64,000 nucleotides of DNA from Arthrinium phaeospermum (Eukaryota; Ascomycota; Sordariomycetes; Amphisphaeriales; Apiosporaceae): assembly GCA_006503535.1 (NCBI GenBank), contig QYRS01000013.1, forward strand, positions 186,001 through 250,000. Direction: 5' to 3'. The notes beneath the pieces were generated by a model. The model was given only the letters and a program-made list of their open reading frames with translations. It made no database searches and was not told where the DNA came from. Both the position numbers and the translations under genes were made by a program. This document shows, one piece after another, positions 22,957-34,913 of this stretch (its first letter is position 1; every line of letters begins with the position of its first letter).

Positions 22957-24909
22957 TGTGGTGATTGGATATTGGGGGTGTTGGCAATGTCCTAGCCGGC
23001 CAGGAATAGAATGCAGACAAGAGAGAAGCAAGTCCGGGTTCCAGCAAGGTTTACTTGGAGGGTTCAAGGCCTACATATGAAGCACGAGAAGCGATGGGCG
23101 AGAGCCGCTGTAACTCCCCGTTGACGTATGCGATCACCTTCGCTTGAAGCTCGAGTGGGGATGCAAACAGGGATCATATATTCTTGTCACGAACTTGCAG
23201 GTCTACCTACAGGTCACACGTACATGAACACCAAGCCCAGGTCACAATGGATCCTTACAGTAGCCACCTAAACGTCTCCGGCACGGTGCCATCGTACATA
23301 GATCGAACCAAATCTCCGTCAAAAAGGATTGTGACTTGGCTTGCGCAAGTACTTAGTAGGAAAGGCTTGCAGGCGAGTGGGAATGTGCAAGCCACTGCAT
23401 GAGCAGTCGGGCATGTGTGTAGCGACCTAAGGTTAGCATTCTAATTACATGCAGTACCCCAAACTCACCTCTTTAGGTCGCTCGCGGGGACGCTAAACAA
23501 ACAGCTTGCGGGGTAATACAGGCAATCTCAACCAGACAGACCACTCTCCAAACGCGGTGGCATTTGGATTCTTGATCTACAAGGCTGCTAAGTAGGCATA
23601 GAATATGTAGATGCTAGGTTTCAAGAAATGCAAGAATGGCATCGCGTCGTGCCGGAGTAGCCGGGTTAGTCTTGCTGCCGGGCCGTGGTATCCGGAGGCC
23701 GCGTGTTGTAGCCCACTGTACAGGCCCGTGTATCGGATCGCGGCATCCTGCGCAGCTGTTTTTATACGGTCTGTCGGAGCCAATATTGTCGATGCGTATG
23801 CCAAGAAAGGCCAGTAGGCCAAATATCAAGGTCAAATTGCGGTGCTATGGAGAATTGATGACATACGGAGTACCGGGGGGCATAACTCCTTGACACGGCC
23901 CAGAAGGAATCGATAGCCCACCCCTGAACCACATGCCTGCCGTACGTAGGTGGATGTCGTCGCGATCGATATCGCCGGAAAATAGATTTCGTCGTCGACA
24001 TAAATAGTCGACATAGCCATCTGATAGGACAGCCCTTATCCCTTTTTTCTGAAGTGCCCCTTGCTTGTCATAAGTCCAGAAGTGAATCGATTTTGCCGGG
24101 TGCAATGTGGATTTGAATATATGTATTAAGTTTTCTTGCTTCGCATGCCATAGAGTTTGACTGTCGTACGAGATGTTGCACGACACGCCTCAGCCAGCAT
24201 AGACGTGCACCGACTGCAGGCCATTTGGCGCCGATAGATGGGCCGAGTCTCGGTGATGTTGCGCTTCACCGTGCCGGCATGGGGTATGAAATGGAACAAG
24301 AACCCCTCCTTGAGAACATACACATGGTTAGTTGTAACTATTTAGATGCAAGTATATGTAGATTCAGATATGACTGCAACTCGAGTGAGGTGAGACGCTT
24401 CTTCAGAACTTGCATTGGTTTGATGGAGCCTCAGATTATTACATAAGTGAAGCAGCAACAGCAGCAGCAGCAGCTGAAGCTAGCTGTAATGTCAGTCTTG
24501 GTCAGCTCAAGCTGTTTAGTTGGGCCCTGGGCCAACTGAAACCGTGAAACCCAGGCATTGCTAGGCGCTGCCCCCACCTGGAATGGGCCGCTAGAACCGC
24601 TACTGTAGAACAATTCACGCTACTGTACGACTACTGTATGCCCGGCACCCAATTCCCGAAGGAGGGCCCTAGATCCCGCGATCTTGGTTTGGGCCCTGGC
24701 TTTAGATTAGACGGAATGAAAAGCTTGAACCTGTATTCGCATACGTCAGACTGATGCGAGTCAGTCTCTATTGAGGCGGCTAGGCTGGTCAACCAACCTT
24801 CTTTGAGCACCCCCTCGACAAAAACCTCGCCCGTGGTTACAATATCGCTGCTGGATTCTTACTTCCCTTGTCGCATCCTGTCCTGAGTAACCTGAGTATC
24901 TACTACGTC
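22957..24909. other. Divergent intergenic between oxalate decarboxylase and DUF1275 genes
   Basis: 1.95 kb. Contains a CAG-type trinucleotide tract at about 24452-24473. Short frames on both strands around 23.6-24.2 kb overlap each other and look random. No gene called. Confidence 0.55.
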
Positions 24910-25805
24910 ATGGCAACATCCTCCAGCGCCTACGGCTCGCTGAGAAGCCACTCCAGATCCGCAGCTCGCCGCAACGCCGACGAAGAGCAACCTTTGCTGG
25001 GCACGAATTCGGCGAGAACCTCGGTATGGCGCGAGAAGTTGACTGTCGACGTCCAGCGTGATTGGGCAGATGTGGTCTTGCTGTTGTGCTATATCATCAC
25101 CGGCCTGCTAGACAGTGTTGCCATATCTGCCTGGGGATCCTTCGTCTCCATGCAAACAGGTGCATCTCATGGCAACCCAGGCGCATCGTTGGAAACAAGT
25201 GCTAATTCTGCTCATCTGCAGGGAACACAATATATCTTGGCCTTGGGTTAGCTGCCCCAAATGAGTCAAAACGCTGGGTCAAGTCCGGCGCCTCGCTGAT
25301 CTCATTCTGTGTGGGATCCTTCTGCTTCAGTCGTTTCCACCGGCACTTCTCGCCCTGTCGGCGATGGGTCTTGTGCGCTTCATTCCTGATTCAAATGTCC
25401 TTCATCGTCGCGGCCGCCGTCGTGCGTACCTTGGTGCCCGCCGTGGGCGACGAGAAGGACAGCATCGAGTGGAACGTCCTGCTCCCGGTGGCCCTGGTCG
25501 CTTTCCAGAGCTGCGGCCAGGCTGTCACGAGCCGGGCGCTCAAGTACAACTCGCTCACAAGCGTCGTCCTGACGAGCATATACTGCGACCTGTTCTCCGA
25601 CACCCAGCTGTTCGCGGTTCACAACTCGGAGAGAAACCGCCGCGTGGGAGCGCCGCTCATGCTCCTCGCTGGCGCCATCCTGGGCGGTATCGTGTCGCGC
25701 AGCGCCCTTGGTGCCACCGGAGTCTTGTGGGTTGCCGCTGGAATGAAGATTCTCGCTGCCATTGCCTGGTTCCTTTGGCCGGCTGCTGATCAATCAAGGC
25801 TATGA
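24910..25805 (+). CDS. DUF1275 (YoaK-like) integral membrane protein
   Basis: Two exons, join(24910..25159,25222..25805), 277 residues. Splicing creates the family's hallmark, TGLLDSVAISAWGSFVSMQTGNTIYLGLGLA (G-x2-D ... QTGN; the first base of the TGN glycine is in exon 1). A polar N-terminus of about 55 residues precedes roughly six hydrophobic helices. The transport or binding function of DUF1275 proteins is not established, so none is assigned. ATG at 24910 is the first in this frame. It lies on the plus strand about 950 bp before the dehydrogenase gene. Confidence 0.85.
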
Positions 25806-26751
25806 TGATGTTGGGTGTAATTGGTGGCGAGCGATTTATCGTACCAGCCAGAGCATTCGCCTAGCCAACCCCTGTAAAATAATAACATTAATGTGAGATA
25901 AAAGGCAATGCAAAGCTCCAAAGCTCAACACGGAAGGCCAATCATTTGCGCTCTCTCCCGATGGTGCTTTGGGGAGTATCACCAGTGGCTATAAGGAAAT
26001 ACAAATTGACCAAATACCGCAAGTAGGTCGGCAGTGGGAGGAATCCTCGTCATTGTGCAGCGTAGTGGGGTGCTGGCTTCAGCAACTTGGGGGCCAACAG
26101 TGACCCAACTGGTTGGTCCGGTGCGATGGAAAACGGCCCGTCTAGAACTCCAACCCCAGGATCAGGATCCAAATCTGGGGCTATGTATCCTAGATATCGT
26201 ACTTATCATACAATGTATTCATCGCATATTCTCATAGCGGGGTAGGCAAGTACTAACACCGAGCCCTGCCGCTTTATATTTCTACCCCATTGCAAATTGA
26301 CATAAAGATGATACTATCATATACTTTTCCTAGTACCTGCTTCCCTTCCTTCTCTGAATTCCGAGATTAAGTAAGTGACTATGCGAGCGATCCGGGCACA
26401 TTGATTGTCCCTGCTCCGTCCCGTGTTTTCCGGTTGGGCATGCTCATCATCGTTTGATCTTTGCATGTTTGCATGTTCGCCAAGGAAGGGCCAGCCTTTC
26501 GTGTATGCAGCTCGGCAGCTTCTGCCTTCTTGTCATCTCTTGTCATACGTAAGGATGTGAGATGTGTTTCTTGTACATGCTGTTTGCCCCGCTCTTCCGA
26601 GCTGCTCACTCCCCGTACGCCGCCAAGGTTCTCCCTCCCCTCCATCTCCAGCCTTATGTGCAAAAGACCCCGAGTCGGTGGAACTTGTTAGCAAATCCCC
26701 TACCCTGAATCACGTAACCATTACCCCAAATCCAGATCCAAATCCCAGACC
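25806..26751. other. Intergenic upstream of the D-2-hydroxyacid dehydrogenase gene
   Basis: About 950 bp, C/T-rich in the last 200 bp. Nothing else stands out. Confidence 0.5.
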
Positions 26752-27988
26752 ATGAAGCTCGCCGTCTTCAGCGCCAAGCCCTACGACAAGCTCTACCTGA
26801 CCACCGCGCACGCGGCGGAGCTGGCCCCGGAGGCCGCCATCGAGGTCATCTACCACGACTTCCCGCTCTCGCTCGAGACGGTGGAGCTGGCCCGGGGCGC
26901 CCAGGCCGTCTGCGTCTTCGTCAACGACGCCGTCGACGCCCCCGTGCTCGAGGCGCTCGCCCAGCACGGCGTCAAGGCGGTCCTGCTGCGCTGCGCCGGC
27001 TACAACCACGTCGACCTCGAGGCCGCCGAGCGCCTCGACTTCTTCGTCGCCAACGTGCCCTCGTACTCGCCCGAGGCCGTCGCCGAGTTCGCCGTCGCCC
27101 TCATCCAGACCCTCAATCGGAACACCCACCGCGCCTACAACCGCGTACGCGAGGCCAACTTCAACCTGGACGGTCTGCTCGGAAGGTTGGTCACCCTTGG
27201 TATCTTACTCTTGCATGTTAGAGCTTTTCCCCTTTGAAAAAAGGGGGGGAATGTGGTCACAGCAGCTCGTCAACCTCTGAACTACCCCAAATGGTGGTCC
27301 TCAAGAAAGAGGCCAAACAGGCCATAATGGTGTAACCGACTCGGCACTGACATTGCATGTATACACTAGAAATTTACATGGAAAGACGGTCGGCCTAGTC
27401 GGGACCGGCAAGATTGGAGTTGCCCTGGCCCGGATCATGGTGGGGTTCGGGTGCCGGGTGATCGCCTTCGACCCCTTCGAGAGCGAGGAGTTCAAGAAGT
27501 GCGGCGGGACGTACACGGACCTCGACGCCCTCCTGGCGCATAGCGACATCGTCAGCCTGCACTGCCCGCTGACGGAGCAGTCGAAGCACATCATCAACGC
27601 CGAGTCGCTGGCCAAGATGAAGCCCCGCGCCATGCTCGTCAACACGTCGCGCGGCGGCCTGATCCACACCAAGGCCGTCATCGCCGCGCTCAAGTCGAAG
27701 CACCTGGGCGGCCTGGCGCTGGACGTCTACGACGGCGAGGGCGCCCTCTTCTACAAGGACCACTCGGGCGAGATCATCGACGACGACGAGCTCATGCGCC
27801 TGACCACCTTCCACAACGTGCTCGTCTGCGGTCACCAGGCCTTCTTCACCGACGAGGCCTTGACGGAAATTGGGGCTTGCACGATACGCAACCTTGCCGA
27901 TTTCGTCCAGGGGCGCAAGTGCAAGAACTCACTTGTACTCCAGGGGCACGCGCTGGTCAAGAGGGATTCCGTTCCGGTCCGCATCTAG
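26752..27988 (+). CDS. D-2-hydroxyacid dehydrogenase, LdhA (D-lactate) type
   Basis: Two exons, join(26752..27185,27370..27988), 350 residues, split by a comparatively long 184-nt intron. The NAD-binding motif is VGTGKIG (about 155-161). The catalytic set aligns with fermentative LdhA: R239 (in NTSRGG), D263 and E268 (ALDVYDGEGALFYKD), H300 (CGHQAFFT). The EGALFYKD and GHQAFFT stretches are characteristic of the D-lactate dehydrogenase subgroup and separate it from glyoxylate or phosphoglycerate reductases. Expected reaction: pyruvate + NADH to D-lactate, cytosolic; other 2-ketoacids are possible. It converges with the flavin monooxygenase gene 424 bp away. Confidence 0.9.
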
Positions 27989-28412
27989 ACAATCATTCGA
28001 CCCTTGGGGATTCAACCAGAGCAGATTCAGGCGTCACACATCAAGTTCTTGTAGATTCGGGGGGCATTCTAAGTCATCAGTTGAGCGCAGCATGTAGCCC
28101 AACAGCCAGGGAGCATACTATAAGTCGCTAGCTCAGTCTTAAAGGTTGCTTTTATTTACAAGGGTCTGATTAAATGATCATTCGCGCCGACTGGGTCACT
28201 TGAGGTATACTTGGGGGCGTAAGGATGTCTTTAAAGTATTTTGGCCATCTATCGGCCTTCTTGCCTATCGATCACCCTGTCTGTAGTGAACTATTTACAG
28301 TAGATATATCCAAACACTCTATAAAAGAAAAGCACTACTCGCTCCGCTGGCCAGAAAGGGTACCAGGGTAGTCATGAATATGCAGTCTAGAGCTAGACAA
28401 AACACTGTTTCT
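27989..28412. other. Convergent intergenic, dehydrogenase / monooxygenase 3' ends
   Basis: 424 bp of AT-richer DNA between two convergent stop codons; likely holds both polyadenylation regions. No other feature seen. Confidence 0.5.
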
Positions 28413-30733
28413 CTATCGTCTATATACCCCAGAAATAGTGTAGTCCTTCCTGGGGCCGTTGACCGAGTACCCAATACTCCATTCTTTCAGGTTGACTGCC
28501 TGGAACTTGAACTCGTACTTGACGTTGTAGAGATCCTCTATGCACAGATGGCTTGCTTTTGCTTGCCAGCCCTTCGCCTGCGCTACCTCGCCTTCGGCAT
28601 CCGGTACGATGAACTCAATGTCGTGGAACAGATAGTCGGCACGCATGTTGTCGTCCGTCTTGGCAAACCAGACGCTAAGCACATCCCGAGCTTCGTCGTA
28701 GCGCCAGACGTAGCGCCGGGTAGCACGGAATTTCAACCCGTTGCTGGCCGTGAAGTCGCCGTCTTCAATGTACAGATACTCCATGCCCAAGTCATCTTCG
28801 CCCGGCACCTTGCGGCCATCCGCTGTGCCTTGGCGCAGGAGGAACTTGGCCGTTCCGACAAATCGGCCACTGGGGTGGGATGGCAGTTTCGATACCAGAT
28901 CGCGCTCCAGTTTCCACTCCCCCAACAAAGACCTGAAGACGGCCTGGGCGACGAATTTGGCCCTGGTCAAGCCACCCAGAGCAGTTTCATGGGTAGATGC
29001 GAGGTTCTTCTCTGCCTCGGCAAGCTGGGACTCGGTTGCTCTCTCAGAAACGTACCGAGCAGGCGTGAGAATATCCATGTTTTTTCCGTTTGCAAGTGGC
29101 GGTGTGTCTCGAGACGCAGAGATGTTCATCTCCAAGGCTTTCGCAAATTCTTGCATGAGAAACGCGTAGTCACCCATCGGAAATTGCGATAAGCGTGGAT
29201 CTGAACGAAGATTCAGCACGTTTTGGATCGAACTGTCGGAGTCGAATGATTCTTTCAATGCCCGAGAGGGTTGCTCTGTCGTCCAAAGACGTGCGATGAG
29301 CCTTGCTTGCATTTCCATGACGCCCCAGTAAGGTGAGCGGTAAAAGCCAACAAAGCCAAGAGTCGCGAGTGAAGGATGGCATGTCCCGTGAAACGCGAGA
29401 GCAGCTGGGAGGCTCGGGTGTGAGGGGGCATATGAAATTGTCTCTAGGACATTCGACGGAAGGAAATCCAGAGACGGGCAAGGATCGAAACCAGTGGCAA
29501 GAACAACGGCGGCGATGTCCTCAATCTTCTCATTCGTAGATGAGAGCACAGCAGTATTCCCAGCTAGGGACGATACTTTACCTTGGCTGACGGATATCAT
29601 CCCGGACCCGACAAAGTCGGTATAGTGGTTGCTCATTGCCAAAAACGGTTGCTGCTCTACAAGATCGTCGCCAATCTTGACGTCTGGTGAGAACTCGCCC
29701 TGATCGGTCCCAAGAACTGATTGGAAGATCGAGTTGGATGTCTTGGCTGAGTCCACGCTGATGTGCCCAGAGTTGTTCATCAAGGGGTGAGGCCGGTTCG
29801 CTAAGTTGTAAGACGGCAGGTCACAGGGTAGGAAAGGGGGTGCTGCAGCCGCAGGCTTTGGACGGAAGAAACTTAGTAACACACTCTGCTGCTGTGCGGC
29901 GTGGGCATGGTTCTTCTTACCTGGGCGGAGGTGAATAAAGGAAAGACCCAGCAAGGCCGCTGAGAAATATGCTGGATCGAGTACTTCTCTGGATTCTCGA
30001 TGGACTTTTCCCCAGGACTATGCACGGCGGAGGAGAGATGAGTGGCGATTGTGCCGGCAATCTCAATGCCTGACATCTGTCCCCCAACTACGAGGATCTT
30101 GTGCCCCTTACCCTTTCCTCCAGCCAAAAGACTCTTCAAATCCCGATACTTGCTGCTATGCACTATGGGGATCTCGGCTTCCTTTGGCAGATAGTCGGGC
30201 CAGATGGGCTTGCCGAAGAAACCGGTCGTGACAAGCAGATGATCAAAGAGGTGAACTTGAGGACCATCGTCCGACTCGGTCTCGACCTTCCAGGCGCCGT
30301 CTTGTTGCAACTCTGTTCGCACGACCTTGTGGCCCAGCTTCACATCTGCGCCTCCGTACTTCTCTGAGTAACGTCTAAGGTACTGTCCTACTTGCCATGC
30401 CTTTGGCATCTGCGGGACACTGTCGTCCCATGCGAGGTCGCTGAACTGCACCGTGTGCTTGCTCTGATTGGCCACCATCAGCGGATGGACTTGCCCGGCG
30501 GCATCGTCCTTGGTCAGTGGCCAGAGTCCACCGATCCGGGGCTGCGCATCGTAGATTGTGACCTTGAAGGTTGCGGGGGCCACATCGTGTAGCAGTGTCT
30601 TGGCCGCAACCAGCCCCGAAGGTCCGGCGCCTAAGATCTGAGTGAGCCGTAGTGACTTGGCATACGGCGAGGGCAGAAAATAGCTGGTGGATTGATTGAC
30701 TGACTTACCAACAATACAGACGGTTTTCGTCAT
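28413..30733 (-). CDS. Flavin monooxygenase-like oxidoreductase fused to a DUF6314 domain
   Basis: Three exons, complement(join(28413..29855,29921..30630,30709..30733)), 725 residues. Exon 1 is only 25 nt; the first intron falls inside the FAD dinucleotide motif, which splicing restores as VCIVGAGPSGLVAA. Also present are the second nucleotide motif ILVVGGQMSGIEIA, an FMO-like VHSSKY and the ATG motif VVLATGFDP. Intron 2 (65 nt) is assigned from GTAAGA donor, TTACTAAG branch and CCAAAG acceptor; other nearby acceptors would need introns under 36 nt. From about residue 560 the sequence matches DUF6314: LLGEWKLERD, YLYIEDGDF, RRYVWRYDE, YLFHDIEF and a terminal NGPRKDYTISGVYRR. The fused domain has no established biochemical role; substrate unknown. 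No signal peptide. Confidence 0.85.
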
Positions 30734-33700
30734 GGTACAGGGCCACAAGAAGCGCACAAAAGAGGGGAGTATGTAAGGATCTCGGAGTTTTGCTCCACAA
30801 CAGATCTTTGGTGCCAATTCCAACGACTGGGTGGGGGGATTATTGCGGCGGGTCTGCGCTAAAACGTGAGTCGTCCTTTATGCCCGTACTGCAGCTTTCA
30901 AGGGTTGCAGGTATGTATGTATGTATTCTGGAAAGCCGGGATGTAACTTGAAACACATATGCTCGCCACGTGGAAACGTGCTGCTTGTTTACATTCCTGC
31001 CTAGTGCAAGCTGAGGAGATGAGATCTTTGCGGGCTTTTTCTTCGTACACCAAGGACCTTAGATATGATGCTTCATAAGCAACGTCAGCGCTATTGGCTA
31101 CATGTATTAGGTACGCACACCATTTTGTTGATTCATGTTGAGAGGCCCGCTTCTCCAACATTGGATATTGCGAAACCCAAACGTTTTTTCCGAGTTGGAT
31201 GCCATTTAGCCCATCACCCCGATCCATCATTGGGCAAGATACTCCAGTCGGATTGAGCCCCGTGTAAACGAGCCGCGACTCTTGTAATCGGCCTGTCCCG
31301 CATCTCCATGTGGCTGGTCCGTGGACTTTGCTGCTCCTTTCCTCCAGTCGCATCCATTGGGAAACCTGACACGTTTTCCAGATTTCCCGCTGGGGTTGGA
31401 CGGACGTTTTGTCTCAGATCACCTCAGATCTTCTTTGCATCGTGCCTATGCCGGAGCAGTTTGCCTCATTGCTCGTCGCTGTAGCCGAGACATCCTCGCC
31501 AATCTGCCACTGGCCCACGGATGTCCCAAACTGATCCCTAGGCAGTAGGACTACCTAGTCCTGATGCCCTCGTGCAATCGTAATGTCGTCACCATGTTCG
31601 TCTCAACATCCCTGTTTCTTACCAAGTCTTCTACGCATTCCACAGCTTCCATGCAGATATTACCCTCCACAAAACCGTCTCTTCTTGAGGCGACCACCCG
31701 TCCATCTCTGGTGATTCTGGCTCGTACAGCCACGGCGGGCATAAGCCTTTCAGCTTTCACAGACGCAAAAGTCCAGGCCTCCAACCGTGACATAGATGCA
31801 GCAACCATGTGGCCTCCCGAATCAATTGTGGCCATTCCCGTATCGAAAAGGGGTAGGGAAGATGTCTGTGAATATACGGTCCAGCTTGGCCAACCTTTCA
31901 TGAGTTGAATTTCGGCTGGCACTTGCTCTGTCATTCCAGATTTTTACCTCATCGTATTACGAAGTCTGCGCACATGTTGTGGCGTTGGCAGTCTATATTT
32001 GCCCGAAGACTAATTAGCTGCCCTATCACCGCGAACAACCCTAACTTTCCTCCACACATCTCCGGACGGGGGCTAGGCAGGCCGGCAGCATGCCACATAC
32101 AATACCTCTTTCTACAAGCCGCCCAACGGTACTTTTGTCTTACCTAATCTCACAAATCAGATTACGACGAGCCAGGGTGAATCAGCTGGCGCATGCCTGA
32201 ACCTAGGCTGTGCTACGAGATACCACGAGCCGAGAAACTGGTTCGAGTCACCTCCGTCGCGTGGGAATTGAGTGTTACCGGCCTGGGGCCGGGGTGCTCG
32301 TCGGTTCGGGCCCGGATCCAGGCCCAGGCGCCAGGGTCGTCGAGACCTTGTTCGGATACCACTTTGTTGCTCTTACATAGTGGTAGACGAAGGCGCTAGG
32401 CAGCCTGGGCCAATGCAAGCTACGGAGTTCCCCTTCCCCCTTACGAGATGCGGACCACGCCAGCACGCTTGACTTGTGATTGGGTACATAAGGCCCAAGG
32501 ATGGACGGGCGGCAGCATCAGTTCTTGTTGAGAAGGCGATGGCGGCTTCCGAAAATTCCGCACTAGTCTTACTCATTGTCAATTAATGGCATGGGGATCA
32601 TGAGTATCGAGTCACACGGATTCTTTTTGAAATCGCATTGCATAGAAGCTGACAGCAGAGTACCTCAAATAGTTACATCCGCCTTCCCTCCTACCTATCA
32701 ATTGATAATTGATAGCGCAGTATTACATACATACCTACCTCATAGGTACATAGTAAGATGATCCCGCACGCGGGGTAAATTGTGGGCGATGGGGATCATA
32801 CATAGCCGGGGTCTCTTTATGTAGCATACATATTCCTCCCGAATACTCGACGGCTCAGTCTAGTTGTGTGGCGCTTGCCGGTGCCGTGCTGCTTCCGAGG
32901 GCTTTTCTCTTAGTGGCAAGATATTACCCCGGGTGTGATTTGCCCGGGTCTCCCGTCTCCCGCCAGGCCGGCGTGATTCGCAATCATGCTGGTGATTGAT
33001 GTTTACTCGGCAGGTTGACAGGTTGCCAGTGAAGCACTGCAGCAATCTGTATGACCATGACTAGACACTCACCGTGAGCATAGCTTTCACCTCGTGCGAC
33101 CGTCTCTTGCTGACGGGTTTCTGTGAACACCACCGGCCTGAGGTCATGGAAAAACCTCAATGTCTCGAGCGATGCTTCGGCCGCAAGGGCAAGTAGAGTT
33201 TTGGATCCTCTTCGAGGTACGGATGCCATTCTCGTCGAAGCTTTGGCGAAAAGAAGCTGCCCTATATCAATCAATGCATTATGTATATACATGCATGTAT
33301 ACGTCTTAACGTAGCTTAGCACAGCACACATCCATCCCGCTCAATTGTGCGCCCTTAAGGGCAATCAATTGGTGGCAATGTTACATTATGTGCCTTGGGC
33401 CTGCGGGGAGCACAATGGAGCACAGCCTTCGGCCATTTTCACGCACATCCTTCCATCAATGGGACACAACCCCATGTGACACTCTGCAACTATGCCTCGA
33501 GATTGCAGATCTTGAGCAGTCGAATCGCCGGCTTTCGAAGAGGGGCCTTAGTATAAGATTGAAGACAGGTATGTGATTGATTACCTATCCACATCTGTTG
33601 GTAGGCTTTGGATGCAGTAGGGCAGTAGGGCAGTAGGAGTACTACCTCAGGGTCCTACCTTGGCCGTGGAGCCGTAGCTAACCCCCGCACCGCGACGATC

Positions 33701-34913
33701 TCCAGTCCCCAGCCTGTCTAAAAGCTTGCCTCGCCAAGAAATAGGCTTCAAGCTAGGGCTACATTATAAACATGGGGGAGTGGGGGGGTCTCCGATGCTA
33801 GGTTGGTGCGGCATTCGAGTCGACGCCAGAGAGCCGAAGCGATGGCGCGACGGCCATACCGAATCGTAAATTCCAGAACAGAACCAGCTACAAACAATTC
33901 TCTTCGCCTGTGCGGGAGAAAGGGCCTCTGCCAGAAAATGGCGATAGCTAGCAGGGCGGGTATCCATGTAAATCAAGACCCTTGATAAATGTTACTCCCA
34001 TGAAACTCGATGGCCCTCGAATACACATAGTAGTAGGCGTGCGTTCGCAGTAAGCACCCTATCCGTCATCTACTAGTAGTCTTTGACCCACACACAACTC
34101 CCAATTCTCTTCTTTAGCGGACTGGAACTACCGACGTGAAGTCCCTAGGCAAATGCGATGCACGTCAACTGGTTAAGTAGTAGTACAACGTGGACGATTA
34201 ACTCGAAAAGCCTTGGTCTTTAGTAATGTAGGGTGTAGATAGTGGAGTATGTGGCGTGTATATGTATGTACATGTAGGTATGGGTGTGTGTGTGTGTCCA
34301 TCAGGTAAGTAGGTAAGATTTATCAATCAAATTGATCGACCTCCTACCGGCATATGTACGGAGGCAAAGAGCTGGTAGGCGAGGTACCTCCTTCCGCCTT
34401 GAGCACTACACCCCAGAAACAACCCTCCCCTTCTCCAATCTCGTCCAGGATAAGAAAATAACCTGGGCTCCCTTCGCTCATAAATGCCGATCCTCCATTT
34501 CACCTCGACAGCTCAAGTAACCTGCACTCGGTTCTGGGACCTCCTTTCACCTGCTCTACCTGTATCTCTCTACCAATACTTCTTTTTCCCTTCTTCAATG
34601 TCCAATCTCGCTCCGCCTTCTTCGCACTTTTGTTGAGAAGGCCACCTCCTATGTTTGTACACATCAACCTATATACATACTCCCTATAGGCAAGCAGCTC
34701 GCCTACCTACTTGACTTTGTACTCAGACTGGGCTCCCATCCTCCCGAACTTACCGTTTGGCGCGTCCCGGTGGGCCATCGGGGAAACCTTCAATTCAACG
34801 AGAACCTTTGCGGGCTTTTGTACTTTTGCGCCTTGGCTTCAACTTGATTCGATATTCTTTTTTTTGGAAATTTCTTCTGCAGCGCGCTTACACGCTGGCC
34901 CAACATTCATAGT
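30734..34913. other. Gene-poor 4.2 kb stretch
   Basis: Between the monooxygenase and the MFS permease. It includes a weak minus-strand candidate at 31551-31934 (separate entry), a GTAT microsatellite at 30909-30926, two short inverted repeats (31547-31562 and about 32692-32714), a GCAGTAGGG triplication near 33615-33641, and a GT run near 34283-34297. The final 500 bp before the permease are strongly C/T-rich, as expected for a leader or promoter. No intact mobile element recognised. Confidence 0.55.
31551..31934 (-). CDS. Possible small protein, unknown
   Basis: A 127-codon ATG-to-stop frame with balanced charged composition (PAVAVRARITRDGRVVASRRDGF, CMEAVECVEDLVRNRDVE). It is isolated in a gene-poor area, has no recognised domain, and the opposite strand is also open over most of it, so it may be a chance frame or the last exon of a longer or decayed gene. 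Listed because its composition is more protein-like than surrounding frames. Confidence 0.25.
   Translation of the reverse strand: MTEQVPAEIQLMKGWPSWTVYSQTSSLPLFDTGMATIDSGGHMVAASMSRLEAWTFASVKAERLMPAVAVRARITRDGRVVASRRDGFVEGNICMEAVECVEDLVRNRDVETNMVTTLRLHEGIRTR

Noticed and set aside
28374..29192. 272-codon plus-strand frame
   Set aside because: Antisense shadow of the DUF6314 part of the flavin monooxygenase gene.
13829..30733. Secondary-metabolite cluster containing the P450, monooxygenase and Zn2Cys6 gene
   Set aside because: No polyketide synthase, NRPS, terpene cyclase or other backbone gene; genes are separated by primary-metabolism genes and wide gaps.
31564..31908. 114-codon plus-strand frame
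   Set aside because: Ser/Thr-rich composition typical of the antisense of another frame; the minus-strand alternative is slightly more protein-like.
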